From positions 372,001 to 436,000 of the forward strand of contig NZ_LMVL02000003.1 of NCBI RefSeq assembly GCF_001541345.2: a stretch of 64,000 bases of DNA. The letters run 5' to 3'. Position 1 is the stretch's first letter, and each line of letters begins with the position of its first letter. This stretch comes from Gillisella vitis (GTDB taxonomy: Bacteria; Pseudomonadota; Alphaproteobacteria; Rhizobiales; Rhizobiaceae). Below are positions 1-9,176 of this stretch, in pieces. The translations under genes were made by a program, and so were the position numbers. A model generated the notes under the pieces. That model was not told where the DNA came from. It searched no databases and was given only the letters and a program-made list of their open reading frames with translations.

Positions 1-261
1 CGCGCCCGTCTCTACGAAGTCGAGCTGAAGAAACGCGAGGAAGCGGCCAATGCTGAGGCTGCCTCCAAGACCGATATCGGCTGGGGTCACCAGATTCGTT
101 CCTACGTGTTGCAGCCCTATCAGTTGGTCAAGGATCTCCGCACTGGCGTCGAAAGTACGGCGCCAGACGATGTCCTGAACGGCGACATAAGCCCGTTCAT
201 GGAGGCCGCACTCGCCCATCGCATTAGCGGTAGTGCTGATTCGGTTTCCGATATCGACTGA
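1..261 (+). CDS. prfB: Peptide chain release factor 2, C-terminal fragment
   Basis: This is the last 86 codons of an open frame that enters from the left edge and stops with TGA at 259-261. RF2 releases the peptide at UGA and UAA stop codons. The visible segment IGWGHQIRSYVLQPYQ, followed by VKDLRTGVES and the ending FMEAALAHR, is the conserved C-terminal part of bacterial RF2, after the GGQ domain. The GGQ motif and any programmed frameshift site lie outside the window. A T-tailed hairpin follows 55 bases after the stop, so the gene probably ends its transcript here. Confidence 0.9.
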   Translation, partial: RARLYEVELKKREEAANAEAASKTDIGWGHQIRSYVLQPYQLVKDLRTGVESTAPDDVLNGDISPFMEAALAHRISGSADSVSDID

Positions 262-316
262 TGTCGGGCCAGGTTTGGCGGTTCTTGTGCCGCGCCTCTT
301 GCATGCAGTGAAATGC

Positions 317-350
317 AAACCGTCTGAGTTTCTGTTCAGGCGGTTTTTTT
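317..350 (+). terminator. Rho-independent terminator after prfB
   Basis: The arms AACCGTCTGA and TCAGGCGGTT form a 10-bp stem with one wobble pair, followed by an unbroken run of seven T. It lies between the prfB stop and the pyrF-like start, so the downstream gene should have its own promoter or depend on readthrough. Confidence 0.75.
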
Positions 351-391
351 GTATAATGATTTTCGGATCGCGAGCAAAAGGGAAGTACCTC

Positions 392-1291
392 ATGCCGACA
401 TGGACTGAAATCGTTAAAGCCAATGTCGAGCACTATGGTGATCTGGTCGCAGGAATTGACCCAGCGCTTGGCGATGTCCCCGCACTCTTCGAGAATGGCG
501 ATGGCTGCTGGATCGAAGACTATGTGGACTTTCTTCTCGATACGATCGAGGGACATGTTGGCTTCGTCAAGTTCCAGTCGGCTTACTTCGAGGCTTGCGG
601 CATCAAAGGCTTGAAGGCTCTGTCGATGGGCATGGCACGCGCGCGGGCGGCGGGCATTGGCGTTATACTCGATGCAAAGCGCGGCGATATCGGCGCAACA
701 GCCTCAGCCTATGCGAGGGCTTATCTGGTTCCCGGCGCTGAAGGGGGGAGCGGTGACTTCGAGGCGGATTGCCTGACCGTCAATCCGCTGATGGGACCCG
801 ACACGCTTGCCCCCTTTGTCGAGGCGGCGCAGGCGCATGGCAAAGGCCTGTTTGTCCTCTGCCGCACGTCCAATCCGGGCGCAGGCTGGTTACAGGACAA
901 GATGACAGGCAACCAGCTTATCTCGGACCGGCTGGCTGGGCTGATCGGTGGTTTTATCCCTGACACGATTGCGGACGGTGATCTCAGTGCCATTGGGGCG
1001 GTCATCGGCGCGACGGTTCCTGCGGAAGGCCGCCGCCTTAGGCAATTTATGCCCCGTTCGATCATTCTTGCACCAGGATTGGGTGCGCAAGGCGCTGATC
1101 CGCTGGCCATCCACTCCTTGCGCGGAACCGTTCCCGGTGATTTGTTGGTGCCTGTGTCCCGTGGCCTGACGAAGGTCGAAGACAGAAGCCTTTCCCTGAG
1201 CGCGTATGCCGAGTTGATCCTTGGCAGGCTGGACAGTTTCAAGCAGTCCATTGCCTATAATTACAGCCAGCCACGGGCCAGAGCGATTTGA
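392..1291 (+). CDS. pyrF: Orotidine 5'-phosphate decarboxylase, type 2
   Basis: Protein of 299 aa. The family decarboxylates OMP to UMP, the last step of pyrimidine synthesis. The catalytic loop DAKRGDIGATA lies at residues 94-104 (Lys96 is the expected catalytic lysine), and the C-terminal part contains APGLGAQGADP, matching the phosphate-binding loop of type-2 enzymes. The ~300 aa length also fits type 2; the short type-1 enzyme is about 230 aa. I chose the ATG at 392 because family similarity starts at PTWTEIVKAN and the preceding in-frame stretch covers the prfB terminator. The gene converges on an exported protein gene with a 6-base gap. As far as I know rhizobia usually use the type-1 enzyme, so this may be a second copy or a replacement. 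Confidence 0.85.
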   Translation: MPTWTEIVKANVEHYGDLVAGIDPALGDVPALFENGDGCWIEDYVDFLLDTIEGHVGFVKFQSAYFEACGIKGLKALSMGMARARAAGIGVILDAKRGDIGATASAYARAYLVPGAEGGSGDFEADCLTVNPLMGPDTLAPFVEAAQAHGKGLFVLCRTSNPGAGWLQDKMTGNQLISDRLAGLIGGFIPDTIADGDLSAIGAVIGATVPAEGRRLRQFMPRSIILAPGLGAQGADPLAIHSLRGTVPGDLLVPVSRGLTKVEDRSLSLSAYAELILGRLDSFKQSIAYNYSQPRARAI

Positions 1292-1297
1292 TGTTAT

Positions 1298-1843
1298 TCA
1301 GTGGCTCTCGCGCTCGACCTGGATTTCACCGAATTCATCGACAACCACCGTCCAGCTTTCCGGATCGTTCGAGCGGGCGTCTTGCTTCAGATAGACGGTT
1401 GCCGAAAGACCGAAACCGCGATTGACCCCGGAGGGATCTTCGCTGCGAATATCGGTGACATAGGCATGCAGATCGGTGATTTCCTGCAATTCGACGGTGT
1501 CGACAATCTGTGATCCTTGATCGGCAACGGACATCTGGCTGAGGAAAACCTTGGCGGTGCGATCCGGCTGGCGCAGGGCGTAGAGCCGGTAATAACCGCG
1601 CCGCGTCCCGTCCTTGCTTGCGTCGATGACGCCAGGGCTTTTGACGATGCCGGTGCTGTTTGCCGTGCCGGGATCCTCCCAATAGCCACCGCTGATTAGG
1701 AATGTCACAGCTGATGGTACCGTTTCGGCTTCCTGTGCCAAGGCGCTAGCGTTCGTGAACAAGAAGGGGAGGGTGCAGACCGTCAGCGCCACGGCAAAAG
1801 CGGTGGCGGATGCTGAAAAATCCAGGCGTCCCTTCATCTGCAT
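1298..1843 (-). CDS. Exported protein of unknown function
   Basis: Protein of 181 aa. The start at 1843 is chosen because GGAG lies seven bases upstream; an in-frame ATG at 1879 has no better support. Residues 1-38 look like a Sec signal peptide: MKGR, then a hydrophobic stretch (AFAVALTVCTLPFLF), then a likely cleavage site after ALA before QEAETV. The mature part is soluble-looking, with no motif I can assign. It lies 42 bases downstream of nadK on the same strand and probably shares its transcript. Function unknown; a periplasmic location is inferred. Confidence 0.65.
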   Translation of the reverse strand: MQMKGRLDFSASATAFAVALTVCTLPFLFTNASALAQEAETVPSAVTFLISGGYWEDPGTANSTGIVKSPGVIDASKDGTRRGYYRLYALRQPDRTAKVFLSQMSVADQGSQIVDTVELQEITDLHAYVTDIRSEDPSGVNRGFGLSATVYLKQDARSNDPESWTVVVDEFGEIQVERESH

Positions 1844-1885
1844 CGGTTCACTCCGGCTTACGCCCCTTGTGCTGTACAATATGTT

Positions 1886-2659
1886 TCAATTGGCGAATTG
1901 CTCGGCGAGGATTCGTTCCGACCAGGAATGATCGGGATCTGACAATATCCGCGCGGTAATATCCTTGGCCTGTTCGATCTGGACGGTGAGCACCGACTTG
2001 ACCTCGATATTGTCGGCGACGGCATTCACTGGGCGCTTTCGTTCTTCGAGAACCTCGATCGTCACCGTGACCCGGTCGGGAAGCAAGGCACCGCGCCAGC
2101 GCCGGGGCCGAAACGGGCAGACGGGTGTAAGCGCCAGCAAGGGCGCATCGAGCGGTAGAATCGGCCCATGGGCGGAAAGATTATAGGCGGTGGAGCCGAC
2201 CGGCGTCGCCACCATCAACCCATCGCAGATCAACTCATCGAGGCGCTCCTGGCCGTCGATCAGTACCCTTAATTTCGCCGCCTGATAGGATTGTCGTAGC
2301 AGCGAGACCTCGTTGATGGCAAGCGCGACGGTTTGCGTGCCGTCTTCGCTGAGCGCGGTCATTTTCAGGGGATGAAAATCATTCTCGGTGGCGATGGCGA
2401 TTCGCTCCGGGAGGTCTTCAATCCGGTAATCATTCATCAGGAAGCCGACGCTTCCTCGGTTCATGCCATAGATCAGCCGCCCGGAATTCATGGTGTCATG
2501 CAGGTTTTGCAGCATGAAGCCATCGCCGCCCAGCACAACCAACACATCGGCGTCTTCGGGAGGCGTGTAGCCATAGGTTCGAATCAGCTCTTCGCGGGAT
2601 GCAAGTGCCTCCGGAGTGTTCGTTGCGACGAAAGAAAGCGACCGGAAGGAACGCGCCAT
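1886..2659 (-). CDS. nadK: NAD kinase
   Basis: Protein of 257 aa, the usual length for alphaproteobacterial NAD kinases. It phosphorylates NAD to NADP in the cytoplasm. The GGDG motif sits at residues 44-47 (VVLGGDGFML), followed by YGMNRGSVGFLMN, the conserved INEV segment and the nucleotide-binding region DGLMVATPVGSTAYNLSA. I use the internal ATG at 2659 (MARSFRSLSF) because the family begins there; the longer in-frame extension to 2887 would run to the edge of tRNA-Thr. The exported protein gene follows 42 bases downstream. Confidence 0.93.
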   Translation of the reverse strand: MARSFRSLSFVATNTPEALASREELIRTYGYTPPEDADVLVVLGGDGFMLQNLHDTMNSGRLIYGMNRGSVGFLMNDYRIEDLPERIAIATENDFHPLKMTALSEDGTQTVALAINEVSLLRQSYQAAKLRVLIDGQERLDELICDGLMVATPVGSTAYNLSAHGPILPLDAPLLALTPVCPFRPRRWRGALLPDRVTVTIEVLEERKRPVNAVADNIEVKSVLTVQIEQAKDITARILSDPDHSWSERILAEQFAN

Positions 2660-2837
2660 GCGAAAAAACCTGTTGGAAAGGGCCTTCTTCGTACATGATA
2701 AGTCCGGCCCGTGCCAAGGATTTTCCTGTTGTCGAAAGCTTTGGATATCCAGCTGTGTCTGGACAAAGCGATCGGTCTCCCGGCAATCAAGACCTACGCC
2801 AACCAAATGAATTTTGGCCACTGTCGCCCAAAGCTTT

Positions 2838-2866
2838 TTGACAATTGCCTCTTTACAGCGAACGAA
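2838..2866 (+). promoter_or_regulatory. Possible promoter of tRNA-Thr
   Basis: A perfect TTGACA lies at 2838-2843. At 17 bp spacing the -10 would be AACGAA (2861-2866), which is a poor match. The position 20-50 bases before the tRNA suits a stable-RNA promoter, but only the -35 element is convincing. Confidence 0.35.
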
Positions 2867-2888
2867 AATCTGGTAGTCAGACGCCACT

Positions 2889-2964
<76 letters not shown>

Positions 2965-3028
2965 TTTTTTCACATCAATTCCATCGTTTAAACTGCCGCT
3001 CCTAGGATCGGCGTCGCGACGGCTTTCG

Positions 3029-3178
3029 TCAAATTCCGCCGGGTGCGATAAACGCGAAATATGCCCAGGCAAGCGCGAAAGCCGCGACAACACAGAGAAC
3101 GACCACCAGTTTGCGCAATCCCGGGCGCGGTTGTTTCGGCGGTACGGGTTTTCTGAATTTTATGACATTGTCGCTCAT
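3029..3178 (-). CDS. Small single-span membrane protein
   Basis: A 49-aa frame beginning MSDNVIKFRKPVPPKQ. A strong ribosome binding site, GAGGAGG, sits six bases before the ATG. A basic, proline-rich N-terminal stretch of about 22 residues precedes one hydrophobic span (LVVVLCVVAAFALAWAYFAF, residues 24-43) and a short tail. Small proteins starting MSDNVIKFRKP are familiar to me from Rhizobiales, which supports it being real. Topology is probably N-in. Function unknown. Confidence 0.75.
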   Translation of the reverse strand: MSDNVIKFRKPVPPKQPRPGLRKLVVVLCVVAAFALAWAYFAFIAPGGI

Positions 3179-3390
3179 GGGTGCCTCCTCTCATGGCTCT
3201 GATTCAGCCATGCATGATTGGCGGCATTTATTTCACGCAAAGCTTGCGGCATGGTTACGATGAGCCAGAAAATCGGTGGATGCAAAAGCCAGCGACTGCC
3301 TTGAACCGGATGGCATTGCCTCGCAATCGATGCAAAAAAAATATCCCCGCCGCTTCACAATGCGCCGGGGAGAGTATTCCAAGAGAGTTG

Positions 3391-3582
3391 TCAGGCCATT
3401 CCAGCAGGGTCGCCGATTGGCAGCAACGGCGGGCTCGGCACCGGATCATTCGGATTTTTGGTGTCGCCCTGATCCTGGATTGGCGGTTTTACCGCGCCAT
3501 CCTGTTTGCGATCTGGAATGCCGGGGGTGCCCTGCGGGCCGCGCGGTGCGCCTTCTGGTCTTTCAGGAATTGTGGTTGGCAT
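3391..3582 (-). CDS. Proline- and glycine-rich small protein, unknown function
   Basis: A 63-aa frame starting MPTTIPERPEGAPRGPQG, with AAGGAGG six bases upstream of its ATG, which is the main evidence that it is translated. The composition is dominated by P, G and D, with no hydrophobic core, so it is probably disordered. A longer in-frame start at 3741 has no such binding site. I recognise no family. It lies alone between tRNA-Thr and rlmB; the 200 bases on either side hold nothing else I can identify. Confidence 0.5.
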   Translation of the reverse strand: MPTTIPERPEGAPRGPQGTPGIPDRKQDGAVKPPIQDQGDTKNPNDPVPSPPLLPIGDPAGMA

Positions 3583-3780
3583 GGTTATCCTCCTTCTTCT
3601 GTTCAGAAGGACAACCATAGGGCTGGGCATTGGTTCCGAAGATTTTGACGTCTCGCCAAATGTCAAACGTACCGCGATGATATCAGCAAGCCGTATTGGC
3701 GTATGACCGGGCGGGAATGATAGGCTCTGCCTCAGAGGCACTATTCTCTGGGCAGCATTCCTGGAAAGACTTGGGAGATG

Positions 3781-3813
3781 GTCGGTTCCAAGGTCGAGGA
3801 CATTGGAACCGAC
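3781..3813 (-). terminator. Hairpin downstream of rlmB
   Basis: A perfect 11-bp inverted repeat (GTCGGTTCCAA with TTGGAACCGAC) around an 11-base loop, ten bases after the rlmB stop on the minus strand. No T run follows, so it may be a factor-assisted terminator or an mRNA-stabilising 3' hairpin. Confidence 0.5.
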
Positions 3814-3822
3814 GCAGTGATG

Positions 3823-4704
3823 TCAGCTTTTGCGCAGCAGGAATTGGCGTGAAGCATACAAGGCGATAGCCGCCGCATTCGACACATTCAGCGATTTGAT
3901 CTCGCCGGGCATGTCGAGCCGCGCCAGTGCGTTGACCGTGTCACGCGTTTTCTGGCGCAGGCCCTTGCCTTCGGAACCCAGCACCAACGCCAGTTTTTCG
4001 CCACTGAATGTCTCTTCCAGCGGGCGTGGCCCTTCCGAATCGAGCCCGATCGACACGAAGCCGAGCTTATGCAACTCACCCAGCGCATCGGCGAGATTGG
4101 TGATCTGGATATAGGGAATCAATTCCAGCGCACCTGAGGCAGATTTTGCCAGCACGCCCGATTCGGTCGGGCTGTGGCGCATGGTGGTGATCACCGCGCC
4201 AGCACCGAACGCGACGGCGGTGCGCATGATTGCCCCGACATTATGCGGATCGGTCACCTGGTCCAGCACCAGCAACAGTGGACTTTCCTTCAGCGCTTCA
4301 AGACGGCGAGGCGGCAGCGGCCGGGTTTCCAGCATGACGCCCTGGTGAATGGCTTCCGGCCCCAGATGCTTGTCGAGATCCTGCGGCGTGACGATTTCCA
4401 CAGGAAAGGGCAGGGCGTCGACCGGGCCGATTTCCAGCCGTACCAGCGCATTCTGGGTCAGCGACAGCTTGATCGGCTTGCGTTCGGGATTGTTGAGGGC
4501 GGCACGCACCGTATGCAGGCCGTATAAAAATACCTGATCGGGGGCGATTGGCGGCGGTGTCCAATCGGCGTTGGACTTGCGCCGCTTTTGCGGTTGCGGG
4601 GTGGGAATCTCACCGCGTTCACGCTTTGCATCCCGCACCTGACGGCGCAAAGTTGCATAGTGGCTATCGCGGTCGGACGTGTCGTTTGGGTTATCTTTGC
4701 TCAT
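3823..4704 (-). CDS. rlmB: 23S rRNA (guanosine-2'-O-)-methyltransferase, TrmH/SpoU family
   Basis: Protein of 293 aa. The family methylates the 2'-OH of a guanosine in the 23S peptidyl transferase region using S-adenosylmethionine. A basic N-terminal extension (about 50 aa) precedes a substrate-binding domain (VFLYGLHTVRAAL) and the SPOUT catalytic domain. The three SPOUT motifs are visible: LDQVTDPHNVGAIMRTA, LVLGSEGKGLRQ and LNVSNAAAIALYASR. The RlmB assignment within this family is by resemblance. The gene lies opposite to and between tRNA-Thr and tRNA-Tyr, and diverges from the tRNA-Tyr promoter. Confidence 0.85.
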   Translation of the reverse strand: MSKDNPNDTSDRDSHYATLRRQVRDAKRERGEIPTPQPQKRRKSNADWTPPPIAPDQVFLYGLHTVRAALNNPERKPIKLSLTQNALVRLEIGPVDALPFPVEIVTPQDLDKHLGPEAIHQGVMLETRPLPPRRLEALKESPLLLVLDQVTDPHNVGAIMRTAVAFGAGAVITTMRHSPTESGVLAKSASGALELIPYIQITNLADALGELHKLGFVSIGLDSEGPRPLEETFSGEKLALVLGSEGKGLRQKTRDTVNALARLDMPGEIKSLNVSNAAAIALYASRQFLLRKS

Positions 4705-4804
4705 GGCGCCTTATAGCGGGCTTGCGTGCCAGGGGATAGAGACCCCCGGTTTGCCGGGATGCCCGAACGAGGAAAAAACATGAAAATTTTCCACAGAAGG
4801 CGTG

Positions 4805-4833
4805 TTGACATCTCCGTTTCGGGCCGTCATATA
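4805..4833 (+). promoter_or_regulatory. Promoter of the tRNA-Tyr/tRNA-Gly/tufB unit
   Basis: TTGACA at 4805-4810 and CATATA at 4828-4833, separated by exactly 17 bp, match the alphaproteobacterial housekeeping sigma pattern well. It lies about 90 bases before tRNA-Tyr, and no other promoter-like sequence is evident before tufB, so all three genes may share it. Confidence 0.65.
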
Positions 4834-4922
4834 GCCGCCACGGAACGCGGTGAGCCAAGCTTGAAAGCGAAGTTCAACGCACCGGGATAGTAAGCTTGGT
4901 TGCTTGATCCGGTCGAAATACT

Positions 4923-5007
4923 GGAGGGATGCCCGAGTGGTTAAAGGGGACGGACTGTAAATCCGTTGGCTCAGCCTACGTTGGTTCAAATCCAACTCCC
5001 TCCACCA
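4923..5007 (+). tRNA. tRNA-Tyr (anticodon GTA)
   Basis: Class II tRNA of 85 bases. The acceptor GGAGGGA pairs with TCCCTCC, the anticodon loop ACTGTAAAT contains GTA, a long variable arm follows (TTGGCTCAGCCTACG region), the T-arm is GGTTCAAATCC, and CCA is encoded. It is first in a tRNA-Tyr, tRNA-Gly, tufB array. Confidence 0.95.
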
Positions 5008-5033
5008 TTTCGACACCTGGATCTAAAACCGCC

Positions 5034-5107
5034 GCGGGTATAGCTCAATGGTAGAGCAGCAGCCTTCCAAGCTGAATACGCGGGTTCGATTCCCGCTACC
5101 CGCTCCA
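5034..5107 (+). tRNA. tRNA-Gly (anticodon TCC)
   Basis: Acceptor GCGGGTA pairs with TACCCGC, D-arm AGCTCAATGGTAGAGC, anticodon loop CTTCCAA with TCC, T-arm GGGTTCGATTCCC, then TCCA. It begins 26 bases after tRNA-Tyr. The 220 bases between it and tufB hold no gene I can identify and are probably a tufB leader. Confidence 0.95.
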
Positions 5108-5327
5108 GTTTCCATAGTCTCTTTCAGTTTATCTTCAGCCGTTTTCCGATTTGCGATCTGTGCCGTTATCACGCGCATTTGCAGGAATTGCGCTGGTGGA
5201 CACCCTCGGAAAGCACCCGCTTTGGGCCATGCGCATTTATGGCTTGCGCAATCGGACCGAAAGCCTTAAACGGCGGCACTAAACCGGTTCGCCGCGTCAA
5301 CCTTTTACGTTCACAGGAAGCATTCAA

Positions 5328-6503
<1,176 letters not shown>

Positions 6504-6529
6504 TGATGTCTTCCCTTAGGGGATGAAAT

Positions 6530-6558
6530 GGACCCCGCTGGCAACAGCGGGGTTTCTT
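6530..6558 (+). terminator. Terminator after tufB
   Basis: A 9-bp stem ACCCCGCTG/CAGCGGGGT closed by a GCAA tetraloop, with the T run starting in the stem (GGTTTC). It ends the tRNA-tufB unit before the glycosyltransferase block. The following 200 bases contain no gene I can support. Confidence 0.75.
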
Positions 6559-6768
6559 CGTTTAGGACGTTACGATTGGACTGAGCCAGTTTTCAGGGAT
6601 GGTCTTCCTCAAATTGGACGCTATTGCGATGGAGACCATGAGAATATTTGCAAACGCCAAGCCGTACTGCAAATTCTTGGTGGCTAATGCAGTTAAGAGC
6701 TTGGTTCTCTTGTCTGCACCGGCCCCTATCCTTTAATAGAAAACAGACGTACAATTTCAGGAGTTGCG

Positions 6769-7458
6769 GTGTTGGACAACAAGCTTCAGATCTTCATTGG
6801 CTTCGATACAAAGGAAGTCGTGGCCTATCATGTGCTCGCCCAGAGTATTCTTGAACACTCGTCCATTCCTGTCGCCTTCACGCCCATCGTCCTCGACAAT
6901 CTGGCCGGTATTTTCACACGCGAGCGCAATCCGCTGCAATCGACGGAGTTTTCCTTCTCCCGGTTTCTCGTGCCTTATCTGAGCGATTACCAGGGCTGGA
7001 GCATGTTCATGGACTGCGACATGCTGGCACGTGCCGATCTGGCCGAACTCTGGGCGCTGCGCGACGACCGCTACGCCGTAATGTGCGTCAAGCATGACTA
7101 TCAGCCGAAAGTGGAAACCAAGTTTCTCGGTCAGACTCAGACCAAATACGAAAAGAAGAACTGGTCGAGCGTCATGCTGTTCAACAATGCCAAATGCACA
7201 GCATTGACCAAGGATTACGTCAACACCGCAACCGGTCTGCAACTGCACCAGTTCAAATGGCTTGAAAGTGACGATTTGATTGGTGGGCTGCCGCTGCATT
7301 GGAATTATCTGGTCAATGAATATGACCATGACCCGGCTGCCAAGATCGTCCATTTCACCGATGGCGGTCCTTATTTCGAACAGTACAAGAGTGACGACTA
7401 TGCAGAAGAGTGGTTTGCTGCCCGCGAACGCATGCTGCACGTCACGCAGAGCCTGTGA
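6769..7458 (+). CDS. Glycosyltransferase, GT-A type, family unresolved
   Basis: Protein of 229 aa with a GTG start preceded by AGGAG five bases upstream. The N-terminus (LQIFIGFDTKEVVAYHVLAQSIL) resembles the nucleotide-sugar-binding strand and helix of GT-A enzymes such as family 8. MDCDML at residues 81-86 supplies a DxD metal-binding motif (Asp82, Asp84). Later segments (LHWNYLVNEY and KIVHFTDGGPYF) resemble the acceptor-side motifs of small glycosyltransferases of this kind. It has no membrane span and is probably cytoplasmic, acting on a cell-surface glycan. The next gene starts three bases after its stop. The sugar and acceptor are unknown. Confidence 0.7.
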   Translation: MLDNKLQIFIGFDTKEVVAYHVLAQSILEHSSIPVAFTPIVLDNLAGIFTRERNPLQSTEFSFSRFLVPYLSDYQGWSMFMDCDMLARADLAELWALRDDRYAVMCVKHDYQPKVETKFLGQTQTKYEKKNWSSVMLFNNAKCTALTKDYVNTATGLQLHQFKWLESDDLIGGLPLHWNYLVNEYDHDPAAKIVHFTDGGPYFEQYKSDDYAEEWFAARERMLHVTQSL

Positions 7459-7460
7459 CC

Positions 7461-8318
7461 ATGACAGTCCAGAACGGCAGCGCGCTCCCCACGACCGCCG
7501 GCATTCAGGCCTTTACGGACTGGCAGGCGTTGCTCGGCCGTTTCACTCACATTGTCCTCGTCGCCAACAGTGAGGAGGCCAATGTGGAAAGGCTGCGGCG
7601 CGAACTGCCGCAAACCGCTTTGTTCGTGTTTTTCAACAAGGTCTACAAGATCCTCGACAAACCGTTCGATCGCCCGTCGCTGCTGGTTGCGCGCAGTGGT
7701 TCGGTTGGTGCCAACATCGTTTACCGCAAGGAAGTCAAGAACGTGCTTGGCTATTTTCCGGGCGATGCATTTCTGGGCGTGATGAATGTCAGGGCCCATC
7801 CTGGCGAATTGTTCAGTGATACCACAAAATTCGAAGGGGCTGCGGTCGGCCATCTGGATCTCTCCAGCCATTTTTCCAGTTTTTATCCTGACGATCATAT
7901 TCCCACCAGCGGTTTTGCCTTGGCCTTGTGGCTGAGCGAGCACCTGCCCGAAAAGACCATCCTGTTGGATGGATTTTCAGCTCGTCGCAGCGAGAAATGG
8001 AAAGTCTTTCATCTGCATGACTGGACATTCGAACAGGTCGTGCTGCGATTGTTCATCCATTCCGGCAAACTGGTTGCACCGGGCGCGGCTGAGAAAAATG
8101 CCTATGCTGCGCTACTGCAACGATTTCCAGACTTGAGCGAGGGGGCGGTTGCTCTGTCTGCTGCCGACGTGTTGGCCAGCCGCCTTGAAGGCGCAAACAA
8201 GGAGATCGATAAGCTGATTTCCGTCACCAAGATCCTGAGGTGGTTTTATCAACTCTCCAAAAAGCTGAAGCCCAAAACCCGAAAACAGCGATTGAATGCC
8301 AAGAAGGCAAAGAGCTGA
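7461..8318 (+). CDS. Putative sialyltransferase-like glycosyltransferase
   Basis: Protein of 285 aa, starting at the ATG two bases after the previous stop (TGA CC ATG), so the two genes are almost certainly cotranscribed. An early strand reads THIVLVANSEEANVERL. The central region PTSGFALALWLSEHLPEKTILLDGF followed by FHLHDWTFEQ resembles the donor-binding segment of sialyltransferase-like enzymes, where a conserved TSG, a GF and an HDW...E occur; this is a weak inference. The C-terminus is very basic (KKLKPKTRKQR and onwards), possibly for membrane attachment. It could equally be a lipopolysaccharide-core transferase. No signal peptide is seen. Confidence 0.5.
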   Translation: MTVQNGSALPTTAGIQAFTDWQALLGRFTHIVLVANSEEANVERLRRELPQTALFVFFNKVYKILDKPFDRPSLLVARSGSVGANIVYRKEVKNVLGYFPGDAFLGVMNVRAHPGELFSDTTKFEGAAVGHLDLSSHFSSFYPDDHIPTSGFALALWLSEHLPEKTILLDGFSARRSEKWKVFHLHDWTFEQVVLRLFIHSGKLVAPGAAEKNAYAALLQRFPDLSEGAVALSAADVLASRLEGANKEIDKLISVTKILRWFYQLSKKLKPKTRKQRLNAKKAKS

Positions 8319-8455
8319 TCAAAGCCTTGTTATGCTGCAACGCAAAAATGTGATTTGCGGTCGGAAATGCTGTTCTGTAATATAGTGATATAACTATCTA
8401 CACCGTCCCGTTTTGCCTGGGGCCGAGCCCACCCTGAACACATAAAGATGTATCT

Positions 8456-9109
8456 ATGATTCGTCTGATGTGCGCGGTTGCGATTGCGCCTTTTTTGATT
8501 CTACCATTTTCCTGGGTTGGCCAGGCCGCCGACTTGGGCCGACCGCTGATCTGGAACGTCTCACGCAACGGCACGAGCGGCGTTGCCATTCAAACCGGCG
8601 TTCAGTTGCGCAATGCCTTTGAACCAAAAATAGGTGTCGATACCTCGATCATTGCCACCAAGAGCGGGCAGGTGGATCAATCCACTCTGCCGGTGCGGCT
8701 CTGGGGACGGTTGCGGTTGGAAGGCAACGATAAAACGAATGGGCCTGCGACCTACCTCAATACCAGTTTCACGCCCGCAACGGGTGCATCCAGCCTGTCG
8801 ATGGAGCGCGCTTGGAACTGGACGCTGACGCCCGATTTCACGCTTGGTTCGACGCGCATTATCGAGGTGCGCCGGGTCAGTGGTGACGGTGCGGGGCTGT
8901 CGGCGAGCCAGCGGCTGGATCTGTCCATGCCGGATTGGTCGGCGTCGCTTTACAGCGAAGCGGGTATCGATCAGCTTGATGCGACAACCACGGGATCTGT
9001 CGGTATTGAGAAAAAGGTTTTCGGCGATGTTGGTCTTTCCGCCGCTATGACCAATCTGCTCGATGATCCCTCGACGACCTTCCGGGCGAGCTATAGTCGT
9101 CACTGGTAG
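8456..9109 (+). CDS. Putative outer-membrane beta-barrel protein, unknown function
   Basis: Protein of 217 aa. A signal peptide is clear: MIRLM, a hydrophobic core (CAVAIAPFLILPFSWVG) and a likely cut after GQA before ADLGRP. The mature protein is rich in alternating polar/nonpolar strands, for example PVRLWGRLRLEGN and LTPDFTLGSTRIIEVRRV, and ends in SYSRHW with a terminal aromatic residue, a common signal for barrel insertion. It follows the two glycosyltransferase genes by 137 bases on the same strand. No family is recognised; the barrel call is inferred from pattern only. Confidence 0.55.
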   Translation: MIRLMCAVAIAPFLILPFSWVGQAADLGRPLIWNVSRNGTSGVAIQTGVQLRNAFEPKIGVDTSIIATKSGQVDQSTLPVRLWGRLRLEGNDKTNGPATYLNTSFTPATGASSLSMERAWNWTLTPDFTLGSTRIIEVRRVSGDGAGLSASQRLDLSMPDWSASLYSEAGIDQLDATTTGSVGIEKKVFGDVGLSAAMTNLLDDPSTTFRASYSRHW

Positions 9110-9147
9110 GAAAACGGTATTTTGTTTTGAATGTGCAAAAAACCCTC

Positions 9148-9176
9148 TTGCCAATCGTCACCGACCGTCTTAAACG
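9148..9176 (+). promoter_or_regulatory. Possible promoter of tRNA-Trp/secE/nusG
   Basis: CTTGCCA (TTGCCA at 9148-9153) with TAAACG at 9171-9176, 17 bp apart. It lies 55 bases before tRNA-Trp and after the last gene of the inserted block. The match is moderate. Confidence 0.35.

Noticed and set aside
6560..6768. Possible transposase remnant between the tufB terminator and the first glycosyltransferase gene
   Set aside because: No frame or terminal repeat could be recognised; the stretch is simply gene-free.
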